64,000 nucleotides of DNA from Butyricicoccus pullicaecorum DSM 23266 (GTDB taxonomy: Bacteria > Bacillota > Clostridia > Oscillospirales > Butyricicoccaceae), in assembly GCF_900167005.1 (NCBI RefSeq), contig NZ_FUXW01000010.1:1-64000 (forward strand). The letters run 5' to 3'. The notes beneath the pieces were generated by a model. The model did not search any database. It was not told the origin of the DNA and worked only from the letters and a program-made list of their open reading frames with translations. Below are positions 16,897 to 24,856 of this stretch, one piece after another. Each line of letters begins with the position of its first letter. Position 1 is the first letter of the stretch. Made by a program: the position numbers and the translations under genes.

Positions 16897-18282
16897 TTAT
16901 GCGTCCAGATGATCGAGGGCATCCTGTACGATCTTGTCGAGCATTGCGCACTGTGCGCCGTCGATGACCGGCTCGTCGGTGCGGTTTTCCGCAATGATGG
17001 CCTGTGCGCGCTCCTGCGCACGCTGGCGCGCCGTCTGGATGGGCTCGCCGTCCTGGAAGGTCTGACGCGGGAAGAGGTCGTGCTTCCACCAGCTCGCGCG
17101 CATGTACTCGACCGTGTGCCACTCGCTCAGGAAGTTGCCGCCGATGCCCACTTCCTCGATGCTCTCAAAGCCCAGCGTGTCCTCGTCCACGGTGAAGCCC
17201 TGCAAGGTGTAGTTGAACGCGTCCAGCCAGGCGTCGTCGAGTACCAGCTGAGCGAAGCTGAAGCCCTGATCTGCGCCCACGATGCCCTGTCCGCCGATGG
17301 CATCGCTGCCTGCGAGCACGCTGCACACGGCCGAGAACGACTTTTCAAAGCCTGCCTGAAAGTCGGGATAGAGCGCGTCGGTCAAACCGCTGTTGGAACC
17401 GCTGGTCAGGCCGTAAAATGCGGCCATCTGGGCGGTGGCGATGCCGAAAAGCGCCTGATTGGGCGAGCCGAACGAGCACATCATGCTGTGCATGAGGTCG
17501 TTGGAGTGCGCCGAGCCGACGTACTTTGCAATTTTTCCGGTCATGGCGTAGATGATGAAGAGCGAGCCGAGCACCTCGGCATTCTGCTGGGCGAGTGCGC
17601 CGGCGAGCGTGACCGGCGCGGTCGAACCGGCCATGACCAGCGGGGTCATGTCGAGCGGCATGCCGGCTGCGGCAAATTGCAGAGCGATTTCGAGCGACTC
17701 GCGGGTAAAGCCCAGCGGGCTGACCGTGTCCAGCAGATAGGACACCGTGCGGCCCATGACCTGCGCCATTTGCAGGATGTACGGTGCCGAGCGGTCGGAC
17801 AGAATGTAGGTGCCGCCGTCCTTGCGCGCGTGCTTGTAGATCTCCCGGAAGGATAAAAGGTCGGGCATGGGCACATCGGAGGGCATGACGACCGCGTTGG
17901 AACGCGCAATGTTGGGCAGTCCCTCGATCAGCGCGATGCCGTCGCGCACGTCCTGCATGGTGCCCTGTCGGCGCGTGCCGGTCTGCTCGTCAAAGACGAA
18001 AATCTGGGTGGACACGTTGCCCGAGATCTTGCGCACGGTCTGGCCGGAAGCTGCAAAGGCGTGATCGCCTGCGCGTGCCAGGGCGAGGATGGGTTCGAGC
18101 GCCTCGGCCGGGATGCGCACGGTCTCCCCGTCCACCTTGGCACCCAGTTTCTGCGCCATGCCGCACACGATCTCATTGGGCACGTGCAGGCCGATCTCGG
18201 ACAGGATGCGCATGGATGTATTGTGAATGCGTACGATCTCGTCATCGCTCAGTACGCGGATATTCGCCTGAATCTGGTTCAT
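16897..18282 (-). CDS. MttB family (trimethylamine methyltransferase-like) protein
   Basis: 461 residues matching the MttB superfamily in length and sequence: an N-terminal LSDDEIVRIHNTSMRILSEIG segment, then a TIM-barrel-like region with SNAVVMPSDVPMPDLLSFREIYKHA. The frame has no internal amber codon, so it is the non-pyrrolysine type. Characterised members of that type demethylate glycine betaine, proline betaine, carnitine or butyrobetaine onto a corrinoid protein. No corrinoid protein, reductive activator or MtqA-like partner is visible in the window, so the partner must be elsewhere. The start follows AAAGGAGAGCC. The substrate is not predictable. Confidence 0.85.
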   Translation of the reverse strand: MNQIQANIRVLSDDEIVRIHNTSMRILSEIGLHVPNEIVCGMAQKLGAKVDGETVRIPAEALEPILALARAGDHAFAASGQTVRKISGNVSTQIFVFDEQTGTRRQGTMQDVRDGIALIEGLPNIARSNAVVMPSDVPMPDLLSFREIYKHARKDGGTYILSDRSAPYILQMAQVMGRTVSYLLDTVSPLGFTRESLEIALQFAAAGMPLDMTPLVMAGSTAPVTLAGALAQQNAEVLGSLFIIYAMTGKIAKYVGSAHSNDLMHSMMCSFGSPNQALFGIATAQMAAFYGLTSGSNSGLTDALYPDFQAGFEKSFSAVCSVLAGSDAIGGQGIVGADQGFSFAQLVLDDAWLDAFNYTLQGFTVDEDTLGFESIEEVGIGGNFLSEWHTVEYMRASWWKHDLFPRQTFQDGEPIQTARQRAQERAQAIIAENRTDEPVIDGAQCAMLDKIVQDALDHLDA

Positions 18283-18407
18283 GGTTTGGCTCTCCTTTTC
18301 TTTCTTTCCAACAGTCTGCCAGATTTCCCCGCCGCGGGCAATGGAATTTGCTCCCTCTTTGCTGTCATTTTATGTGCTTTCGCCCGTGTGTCTGAAACGG
18401 CGCGTCA

Positions 18408-18448
18408 GACAAAGAAAAACCCCCGCGGATTGCATTTCCGCAGGGGTT
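18408..18448 (-). terminator. Terminator of the eda-VOC-kdgK operon
   Basis: AACCCC.GCGGA/TCCGC.GGGGTT pair across a short loop. On the minus strand they are followed by TTTTTCTTTG, placing the terminator about 75 bp downstream of kdgK. Confidence 0.8.
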
Positions 18449-18521
18449 CTTCTCGTGAAAGGAGATTTGAACTTGAAATATAAATAGGAGATGTTTCCCC
18501 AATGGGGCAAAAATGGATGGT

Positions 18522-19541
18522 TTAGCGCTGTACGCGGCCGGAACCGTCGCCGCCTGCCAGCTTCTCGACCTCGGAAACGGTCACGAGGTTGTAGTCGCCC
18601 TCGATCGAGTGCTTGAGTGCAGATGCTGCAACTGCGAACTCGACTGCATCCTGGGTGTTCTTGCCGCTCAGCAGCGCGTAGATCAGGCCGCCGCCGAAGG
18701 AGTCGCCGCCGCCAACGCGGTCAACGATGTGCAGATGGTACTCCTTGGAGAAGCAGTAGTTCTCGCCGTCGTACAGCATAGCAGCCCAGTCGTTGTCGCT
18801 TGCAGAGATCGAGGTACGCAGGGTAATTGCGACCTTCTCAAAGCCGAACTTGTCAGCCAGCTGCTTTGCAACAGACTTGTAGCCTTCCTTGTTGAGCTTG
18901 CCACCGTAAATGTCGGTGTTCTCTGCCTCGATGCCGAATACGTCCTTTGCGTCCTCCTCGTTGGAGATGCACACGTCAACGTACTGGCACAGATCGGTCA
19001 TCGCTGCACGCGCCTGATCGCGGGTCCACAGCTTGCCGCGGTAGTTTAAGTCACAGGAAATCTTTACGCCGTGTGCCTTTGCAGCCTTGCAGGCCTCGCG
19101 GCAGATCTCGACCAGGTTCTCGCCCAGTGCCGGGGTGATGCCGGTGAAGTGGAACCAGTCCACGCCCTCAAAGATCGCGTCCCAATCGAAGTCAGAGGGA
19201 GCAGCTTCCTGAATGGCAGAATGTGCACGGTCGTAGATGCAGACCGAGCCGCGCTGGGATGCACCCTTCTCGAGGAAGTAGATGCCGACGCGGTCGCCGC
19301 CGCGTACGATCTTGGAGGTGTCAACGCCGTACTTGCGCAGCGAGTTGACAGCAGCCTGACCGATTGCGTGGGTGGGCAGCTTGGTGACAAACGAAGCGTC
19401 CATGCCGTAGTTTGCCAGAGATACAGCGACGTTTGCCTCGCCGCCGCCGAAAGTGGCCTGCAGCTGGTCGTCCTGGAAGAAGCGATAATAGCCGTTGGGG
19501 GCAAGGCGGAGCATGAGCTCGCCAAAGGTAACAACCTTCAT
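18522..19541 (-). CDS. kdgK: 2-dehydro-3-deoxygluconokinase (PfkB family sugar kinase)
   Basis: 339 residues of the ribokinase/PfkB fold. It starts VVTFGELMLRLAPNGYYRF, characteristic of KDG kinases; GGGEANVA gives the sugar-binding segment and VGGGDSFGGG carries the catalytic Asp. It phosphorylates 2-keto-3-deoxygluconate to KDPG. Clustering with the KDPG aldolase and an IclR-type regulator strongly supports this over fructokinase. It is the last gene of a minus-strand operon and is followed by an intrinsic terminator. Confidence 0.9.
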   Translation of the reverse strand: MKVVTFGELMLRLAPNGYYRFFQDDQLQATFGGGEANVAVSLANYGMDASFVTKLPTHAIGQAAVNSLRKYGVDTSKIVRGGDRVGIYFLEKGASQRGSVCIYDRAHSAIQEAAPSDFDWDAIFEGVDWFHFTGITPALGENLVEICREACKAAKAHGVKISCDLNYRGKLWTRDQARAAMTDLCQYVDVCISNEEDAKDVFGIEAENTDIYGGKLNKEGYKSVAKQLADKFGFEKVAITLRTSISASDNDWAAMLYDGENYCFSKEYHLHIVDRVGGGDSFGGGLIYALLSGKNTQDAVEFAVAASALKHSIEGDYNLVTVSEVEKLAGGDGSGRVQR

Positions 19542-19631
19542 GGGTATAAACTCCTTTTCAGATCTTTGAGGGTGGTAACGTGGATTTTGGATTGTTTTTT
19601 TGGTAGGGTAACGTATTTTGTAAAAAGGTTT

Positions 19632-19979
19632 TTAGGCCTTGCCGACCAGATGGACGGCGAAACCGCAGATTTCGTCGGTCAGATAGATTGCGTTCAGGCG
19701 TCCGTCCGCCTTGAACTTGGCCGTCGATTCATCGAACTGGAAACCGCGGGATTCCAGCTCGGCACGAGCCGCCGCGACATCGGGGGTACCGATGGCGATG
19801 TGACCCATGGTTCCGCGGTAAGGGGTCTTCATGACCTCAACGCCTGCACCTGCGAAGATCGAGCTGTTTCCGTCTTTCAGCTCAAAACCGAACAGGGTGC
19901 AGAACAGTTCGGCAGCGCGGCGCGCCTCCTCGGGATTCTGCGCGTTGATGCCGACATGGGCGAGCGAAAACTCAGCCAT
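19632..19979 (-). CDS. VOC family (glyoxalase/bleomycin-resistance fold) protein
   Basis: 115 residues with the vicinal-oxygen-chelate pattern: LAHVGINAQNPEEARRAAELF at the N-terminus and GHIAIGTPDVAAARAELESRG in the second beta-alpha-beta-beta-beta module. It overlaps the aldolase gene by 8 bp, so it is translationally coupled between eda and kdgK. Its role in the KDG/KDPG pathway is unknown; an epimerase-like or dicarbonyl-handling step is conceivable but unproven. This placement is seen as a VOC partner in some clostridial hexuronate clusters only by my recollection, so treat it cautiously. Confidence 0.82.
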   Translation of the reverse strand: MAEFSLAHVGINAQNPEEARRAAELFCTLFGFELKDGNSSIFAGAGVEVMKTPYRGTMGHIAIGTPDVAAARAELESRGFQFDESTAKFKADGRLNAIYLTDEICGFAVHLVGKA

Positions 19980-20616
19980 TGCGCGCCTCCTTGACGATCT
20001 CGACCGACTTCTTACACAGGTCGATGATCTCGTCCCACTTCTGATTCTCGATCAGGTCAGCGGTGACCATGTAGGAGCCGCCGCAAGCGGTGATGACCGG
20101 GCACTTGATATACTCAGCCAGGTTCTTGAGCGAAACGCCGCCGGTGGGCATGATCTTGAACATCGGGAAGGGCGCAGACATTGCCTTGATCTTTGCAACA
20201 CCGCCGGACTGCTCAGCCGGGAAGAACTTCAGAACTTCCAGACCGAACTTGTATGCTGCGTGGTAGTCGGTCGGGGTGGTGCAGCCGGGCAGGATGATGA
20301 CCTGCTTTTCCTGGCAGTATGCAACCAGCTCGGGGTCAAAACCGGGGGTCACGATGAACTGCGCGCCTGCTGCGAGCGCCTCGTCTACCTGTGCGGTGGT
20401 CAGAACGGTGCCTGCACCGACGATCATGTCCGGGCAGGTCTCCTTCATGATGCGAATGGCTTGTGCAGCGCCTGCTGCACGGAAGGTAACCTCTGCGACC
20501 GGTACGCCGCCCTCGCACAGAGCCTTTGCAAGCGGCGCTGCGTCGCGGGTCGGATGACCGAGCTTGATAACCGGAACAACACCGATTTCACTAATCTGCT
20601 GTAATAACTTGTCCAT
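19972..20616 (-). CDS. eda: KDPG/KHG aldolase
   Basis: 214 residues of the class I bifunctional 4-hydroxy-2-oxoglutarate/KDPG aldolase. The start at 20616 follows TTGGAGG. Conserved stretches are AEVTFR (Glu of the active site), GAGTVLTTAQVDEALAAGAQFIVTPGFD, and LKFFPAEQSGG containing the Schiff-base Lys. It cleaves KDPG to pyruvate and glyceraldehyde 3-phosphate, the end of hexuronate degradation. It is the first gene of the operon, with a promoter and IclR-type operator just upstream. Confidence 0.95.
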   Translation of the reverse strand: MDKLLQQISEIGVVPVIKLGHPTRDAAPLAKALCEGGVPVAEVTFRAAGAAQAIRIMKETCPDMIVGAGTVLTTAQVDEALAAGAQFIVTPGFDPELVAYCQEKQVIILPGCTTPTDYHAAYKFGLEVLKFFPAEQSGGVAKIKAMSAPFPMFKIMPTGGVSLKNLAEYIKCPVITACGGSYMVTADLIENQKWDEIIDLCKKSVEIVKEARNG

Positions 20617-20636
20617 CGTAGTCAGCCTCCAAGATA

Positions 20637-20786
20637 GTTTTATAATATGAAACATTGTTTTAAAATCTTAACTGCTCTTATTATAGTAAATCTGTTTGAA
20701 AAATCAATACGGCTTTCGTCATAAAAATCCCTTGCATTTTTTATGGATTTTTGTTAAAATCAAAACACAGTTTTATAATATGAAAC
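20637..20786. promoter_or_regulatory. Divergent promoters and duplicated 17-bp IclR-type operators
   Basis: GTTTTATAATATGAAAC occurs at 20637-20653 and again, identical, at 20770-20786; each is an imperfect palindrome. The minus-strand eda promoter is TTGATT (20707-20702), 16 bp, TATAAT (20685-20680), with its operator downstream of the start. The plus-strand regulator promoter is TTGTTA (20751-20756), 17 bp, TATAAT (20774-20779), its -10 lying inside the second operator. A further KdgR-like dyad TGAAACATTGTTTTA starts at 20648. This predicts repression of eda and autorepression. Confidence 0.85.
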
Positions 20787-20799
20787 GGAGTGGTCTAAA

Positions 20800-21570
20800 A
20801 TGGCGGAAAAAGGAACGGTGCAGTCGCTCGATCGTGCATTTGATATCATGGAACAGCTGTGCGGGGCGCGCGATGGTCTGCCCATCCACGAGCTGACCGA
20901 GCGCACCGGTCTGCACAAGAGCACGGTGCACCGTATGCTCTCGTCCATGGCGGCACGCGGCTACGTGCGCAAGGATGAGGAGAGCGGACGATACCGCATG
21001 ACCACCAAGCTCTATGCGCTGTCCGGTCAGGTGGTGGAAAACCTCGACCTCGTACAGATCGCACGCGCGCCCATGGAAGCGCTGTCCCGTCAGGTACACG
21101 AGACCGTCCATCTGGTCGTACCCGAGGGTACAGACATCGTATACGTGCACAAGGTGGACGTCGAACAGGGCGCTATCCGCATGTTCTCGCGCATCGGCAT
21201 GCGCCGCCCGATGTACTGCACGGGCGTGGGCAAGGCCATGATGGCGTGCATGAGCGACGAGGAAGTCGACCGCATCTGGGACAGCAGCGACATTCAAGCG
21301 TACACGCCTCACACCATCGTCACCCGCGAGCGCCTGCACGACGTGCTCGAGGCCGTGCGCCGTCGGGACTGCGCATTCGATAACGAGGAGAACGAGCTGG
21401 GCGTGCGCTGCATCGCTGCCGCCATCCGCGACTATACCGGAAAGGTGTGCGGTGCGCTGTCCATTTCGGCGCCGCTCATGCGTATGAGCGACAGTTATCT
21501 CGCCCAACTGCAGCCTGCGCTGCTCGCAACCCGCGACCGCATTGCGCGTGATATGGGATGGAATGGATAA
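20800..21570 (+). CDS. IclR family regulator (KdgR-like)
   Basis: 256 residues. An N-terminal winged HTH (QSLDRAFDIMEQL, then LTERTGLHKSTVHRMLSSMAARGYVRKD) is followed by an IclR effector domain with GVGKAMMACMSDEEV and a C-terminal GKVCGALSISAPLMRM segment. It is divergent from the eda-VOC-kdgK operon and shares 17-bp operators with it, so it most likely senses KDG or KDPG and represses that operon. Length and domain order are standard for IclR. Confidence 0.92.
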   Translation: MAEKGTVQSLDRAFDIMEQLCGARDGLPIHELTERTGLHKSTVHRMLSSMAARGYVRKDEESGRYRMTTKLYALSGQVVENLDLVQIARAPMEALSRQVHETVHLVVPEGTDIVYVHKVDVEQGAIRMFSRIGMRRPMYCTGVGKAMMACMSDEEVDRIWDSSDIQAYTPHTIVTRERLHDVLEAVRRRDCAFDNEENELGVRCIAAAIRDYTGKVCGALSISAPLMRMSDSYLAQLQPALLATRDRIARDMGWNG

Positions 21571-21577
21571 GAAACCG

Positions 21578-21604
21578 GGCTGGGAAGCTTTCCCAGCCTT
21601 TTTT
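21578..21604 (+). terminator. Terminator of the IclR gene
   Basis: GGCTGGGAA and TTCCCAGCC with a 3-nt loop, followed by six T. Confidence 0.9.
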
Positions 21605-21705
21605 CACGCGCAAAAAACACCGTTCGACCGTCTGGACATGCTATCATAGCGATATCCCGTTCGCTGCCCGCTTGTGTCAAATTCTGGTAAAATCGCCTGC
21701 AAGAC

Positions 21706-21734
21706 TTTGCAGGGCGGGCAAAATGGCGTATGAT
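21706..21734 (+). promoter_or_regulatory. Promoter of the phosphofructokinase gene
   Basis: TTTGCA at 21706-21711 and TATGAT at 21729-21734 with 17-bp spacing, 29 bp before the start codon. Confidence 0.6.
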
Positions 21735-21763
21735 AAAAAGAGACAAGCAGGAGGTAACCGTTT

Positions 21764-22837
21764 ATGAAAATTGGCATGTTAACCAGCGGCGGCGACTGCC
21801 AGGGCCTGAACTCTGCCCTGCGCGGTGTAGCCAAGACGCTTTATAATGAATTCGGCAAGGATGTGACGCTCTACGGCATCCGCGACGGCTATCGCGGTCT
21901 GATCGAGGGCGATTACCACCCGATGAAGCCCGAAGAGTTTTCCGACATCCTGACCCTGGGCGGCACCATCCTTGGCACCTCGCGCCAGCCGTTCAAGATG
22001 ATGCAGAAAGCCGATGAAAACGAGGAAACCAAGCTGCAAAAGATGCTGGAAACCTGCAAGAAGGCACGGTTTGACTGTCTGGTGATTCTGGGCGGCAACG
22101 GCACGCACAAGACGGCAAATCTGCTGTCCGAGCACGGTGTCAACGTCGTCACCCTGCCCAAGACCATCGACAACGACCTCTGGGGCACTGACCTGACCTT
22201 CGGTTTTGAATCGGCGGTCAACATCGCCACCAGCGTCATCGATTCCATCCACTCGACCGCATTCTCGCACAGCCGCGTCTTTATCGTCGAGACCATGGGA
22301 CACAAGGCCGGATGGCTGACCCTGTACGCGGGCATTGCATCGGGTGCGGACGTGATCGTCATTCCCGAAATTCCGTACAGTGCCAAGGCGATTGCGCGTG
22401 CCATCGAAAAGCGTGCCGAGAGCGGCAAGCGCTTTTCCATTCTGGCGGTTGCCGAAGGTGCCATCAGCCAGCAGGAAGCCAAAATGAGCAAGAAGGAATT
22501 CAAGGAAGCGCGTAAAAATATGCCCTATCCCTCGATCTCCTACCGTCTGGCTGACGAGTTGAAGGAACTGACCGGTCAGGAGATCCGCGTCACCATCCCC
22601 GGACACTATCAGCGCGGCGGTGCGCCCTGCCCGGCCGACCGTCTGCTCACCACCCGTTTGGGCGTTGCAGCGGCAAACTTCATTCGCGACGGCAAGTTCG
22701 GCAACATGGTTGCCATCCGGGACAATCAGATCGTGCCCGTTCCGCTGCCCGAGGTGGCCGGCAAGCTCAAGACCGTTCCGCCCGACGGCGATATCGTACA
22801 GGCCGCACGTGATCTCGGCCTTTCCATGGGCGACTAA
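21764..22837 (+). CDS. pfkA: 6-phosphofructokinase
   Basis: 357 residues of the phosphofructokinase A superfamily. Phosphate-binding GGD (TSGGDCQGLN) is at the N-terminus, LGGNGTHKT at the position of the ATP-binding GGDGS, and the catalytic PKTIDNDLWGTD. The Gly following Asn in GGNGT corresponds to Gly104 of the E. coli enzyme and favours ATP, while the Lys in PKTIDND corresponds to position 124 and is typical of PPi or mixed-type group III enzymes. I therefore call it an ATP-type group III enzyme, with phosphoryl donor to be tested. The start follows AGGAGG. Confidence 0.92.
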   Translation: MKIGMLTSGGDCQGLNSALRGVAKTLYNEFGKDVTLYGIRDGYRGLIEGDYHPMKPEEFSDILTLGGTILGTSRQPFKMMQKADENEETKLQKMLETCKKARFDCLVILGGNGTHKTANLLSEHGVNVVTLPKTIDNDLWGTDLTFGFESAVNIATSVIDSIHSTAFSHSRVFIVETMGHKAGWLTLYAGIASGADVIVIPEIPYSAKAIARAIEKRAESGKRFSILAVAEGAISQQEAKMSKKEFKEARKNMPYPSISYRLADELKELTGQEIRVTIPGHYQRGGAPCPADRLLTTRLGVAAANFIRDGKFGNMVAIRDNQIVPVPLPEVAGKLKTVPPDGDIVQAARDLGLSMGD

Positions 22838-22841
22838 AAAA

Positions 22842-22885
22842 AAGACCCGATGCAGACTCAGTATCTGCATCGGGTTTGTCTTTTT
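22842..22885. terminator. Terminator after phosphofructokinase gene
   Basis: ACCCGATGCAGA and TCTGCATCGGGT with a 7-nt loop; extended A and T stretches serve both strands between convergent genes. Confidence 0.9.
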
Positions 22886-22891
22886 ATCCGC

Positions 22892-23731
22892 TTATCCGCA
22901 CTGTAAAATCACCCAAACGCGGTCGAACCGCCGCGCTTTCAGGTCTTCGGTGCGGATGTAGAAGTACAGCGCGCCGTCGTCACCGAAATTCAAGTCAAAA
23001 TCTTCCATTTCAAACGAGTCCAGCTGGAACAGCAGCCGCCAGTTTTCCACCGAAGCCGCGCCCTCGCGCGCGGCCAGATGGGTGGGGAAGTCTTCCAGTC
23101 CGCCGAGGTTGTATCCCCGGCTGACCAGCTCACACTCGAGCGTCATATTGTCCTGGATGACGTCCGGCCAGCCCAGCAGCTTGCTGCACTCGCCGCTGCC
23201 GCCCATGACCTCGTGCGCCTCGGCGTAGTCCTCGAACAGCTCGTCCAGTTCGGGGTGCAGCTGGGCAAAGTCTGCCCACGATGCAAACGAGCGGTCGGCC
23301 TTGGCCTGTACGCGCAGGCGCGGCAGGCGAAATTCCTCGTCCAGCTCATGCGGGAAGGGTGCGGGCGCAAGCGGCTGACTGCCGTCGAACCAGTACACCC
23401 GTCCGCAGCCCGCGTCCGCCGGGTCGAAGCCCCAGCGCGCCGACTCCATCTCATAGAAGAAGGACAGAATACCCGTGCGCGGTAGCAGTCCCTCGGGGTC
23501 CATCGCGGCCAGCGCACCGCAGTCGAACTGCGCCAGAAAGGACAGCGGCCGGGGCTTGACCGTGTCGTCGTAAAAGGTATCCGAGGTAAAGGTCGGCCAG
23601 ACAAAGCCCTCGGGCACGTCCGGACAGCCGCCGAAACGGGTACGTCCCCACACGATCGGCCCGTCCGCGCCGATATTCAGCCGGATCATGCCGCGCTGCA
23701 TGGCCTCCAGTAATTTCAAAATTTTATCCAT
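22892..23731 (-). CDS. YwqG-like DUF1963 protein
   Basis: About 279 residues. The WGRTRFGGCPDVPEGFVWP segment, the LSFLAQFDC motif and a late QLDSFEMEDFDLNFGDDGALYFYI stretch are characteristic of the YwqG/DUF1963 family, whose function is unknown. The start at 23731 follows AGAGGA; the frame to 23800 is less likely. It is a cytosolic acidic protein. The neighbours give no functional clue. Confidence 0.82.
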   Translation of the reverse strand: MDKILKLLEAMQRGMIRLNIGADGPIVWGRTRFGGCPDVPEGFVWPTFTSDTFYDDTVKPRPLSFLAQFDCGALAAMDPEGLLPRTGILSFFYEMESARWGFDPADAGCGRVYWFDGSQPLAPAPFPHELDEEFRLPRLRVQAKADRSFASWADFAQLHPELDELFEDYAEAHEVMGGSGECSKLLGWPDVIQDNMTLECELVSRGYNLGGLEDFPTHLAAREGAASVENWRLLFQLDSFEMEDFDLNFGDDGALYFYIRTEDLKARRFDRVWVILQCG

Positions 23732-23831
23732 AATCGTTTCCTCTAAGCAGTGTTCAGAACTCGGTGCAGCTTGCGCTGCATTTTCCTTATCATACCGCAT
23801 TCTGCCCGCCGGGGCAACCTTTTCCGCCCAG

Positions 23832-23865
23832 AAAGACAGCCGTGCAGGTGCTCTGCACGGCTGTT
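23832..23865 (-). terminator. Terminator after the NAD(P)-binding protein gene
   Basis: ACAGCCGTGCA and TGCACGGCTGT pair around a 7-nt loop; on the minus strand CTTTCT follows. Confidence 0.65.
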
Positions 23866-23875
23866 TGTCATACGG

Positions 23876-24550
23876 TCAGCCCTCTTCTTCGATCTGCTGG
23901 ACGATCTTGCGCGCAAAGCCGCCCAGCGTGCCGCGCTGGTAGGACAGCGAGACCCCGGGCACCGTGCCGCCCAGTGCGGCATCGATGAGCGCACGGGGCA
24001 CGCCCAGGTCGCTCAGTTCGCGCTCGAGGGCAATCACGGCGCGCAGCGCGGCCTCGGTCGCGGCTCGGTTGACCGTCGGCACCAGTGCCGCGTCACCCAG
24101 GGTGATCTGGTCGGCAAGTCCGGGCAGGCTGCTTTGCACTCGGCGCAGCAAAGCCGGGTCGTGCTCGCCCAGCACGATCATGCACGGCAGACCGTGCGCC
24201 ATGCCCACCGCCGAGCCGACCAGCTTGGCTTCCGACCAGACAAGGTCGGGGCGTTTTTCGCGCAGCACACCCGGGATGTCGACCGCGGTCGCGAAGTTGA
24301 GCACGACCGCGCCCGGCTTGGCGCAGCTCGCCACCTGCTCAAGCACCGGCGGCACGGCAGAGGCCGGAACGACCACCGCGATGACCTCACCGTCCGCTGC
24401 GCGCTCGATTTTTGTCGTCCACGGGCAGCCGTACAGCTCACCCACCTGCCGCGTGCTGTCGGCATCCTGTCCGATCACCAAGCAGTCCCGTCCGGCCTGC
24501 CGCAGCAAGAGCTGCCCCAGCTGTCCCGGCCCAATGAGTACAAATTCCAT
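23876..24550 (-). CDS. NAD(P)-binding oxidoreductase, ProC/F420-reductase-like
   Basis: 224 residues. A Rossmann motif at the N-terminus (FVLIGPGQLGQLLLRQAG) and the layout VVVPASAVPPVLEQV...GAVVLNFATAVDIPGVL resemble the dinucleotide domain of pyrroline-5-carboxylate reductase or F420-dependent NADP reductase. The C-terminal helical part (RAATEAALRAVIALERELSDLGVPRALIDAALGG) would form a dimer. The usual ProC C-terminal signature is absent, so proline synthesis is not assured. The start follows AAAGGAGCGC. Confidence 0.65.
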   Translation of the reverse strand: MEFVLIGPGQLGQLLLRQAGRDCLVIGQDADSTRQVGELYGCPWTTKIERAADGEVIAVVVPASAVPPVLEQVASCAKPGAVVLNFATAVDIPGVLREKRPDLVWSEAKLVGSAVGMAHGLPCMIVLGEHDPALLRRVQSSLPGLADQITLGDAALVPTVNRAATEAALRAVIALERELSDLGVPRALIDAALGGTVPGVSLSYQRGTLGGFARKIVQQIEEEG

Positions 24551-24801
24551 ATTGCGCTCCTTTCTCCATCTTCTCGATCATACGTTCTGTTTTGCTCGGC
24601 TCTGTCAGTGTCCCTGTCTCTATCTTACCGCGCCCGTCTCTTGCTGTAAACCGCCCGTTTGGAACACTGGAAAACAGACGCGCACCGCGTTCCGCGACAT
24701 GCCGACAAATGGTCGGAATTCCGAACAAATCTGCATAGAATTTCAGAATATGGTTATATTTATGTTCATAATCTACAAAAATTCCGGTGCGGAACATTCT
24801 T

Positions 24802-24828
24802 TTGTTTTGTCGCTTTTTTTGATATAAT
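24802..24828 (+). promoter_or_regulatory. Promoter of the KAS-ligase-KAS cluster
   Basis: A perfect TATAAT at 24823-24828 lies 29 bp before the chosen start; the -35 is a T-rich TTTTGT/TTGTTT region of uncertain register. The rest of the 306-bp gap holds a CGGAATTCCG palindrome at about 24714 but no other gene that I can support. Confidence 0.55.
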
Positions 24829-24856
24829 TGGACTGTCAACAAACACCTTAGGAAAG

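Noticed and set aside
16897-18282. Pyrrolysine-containing trimethylamine methyltransferase
   Set aside because: No in-frame amber codon is present and no pyl genes are in the window.
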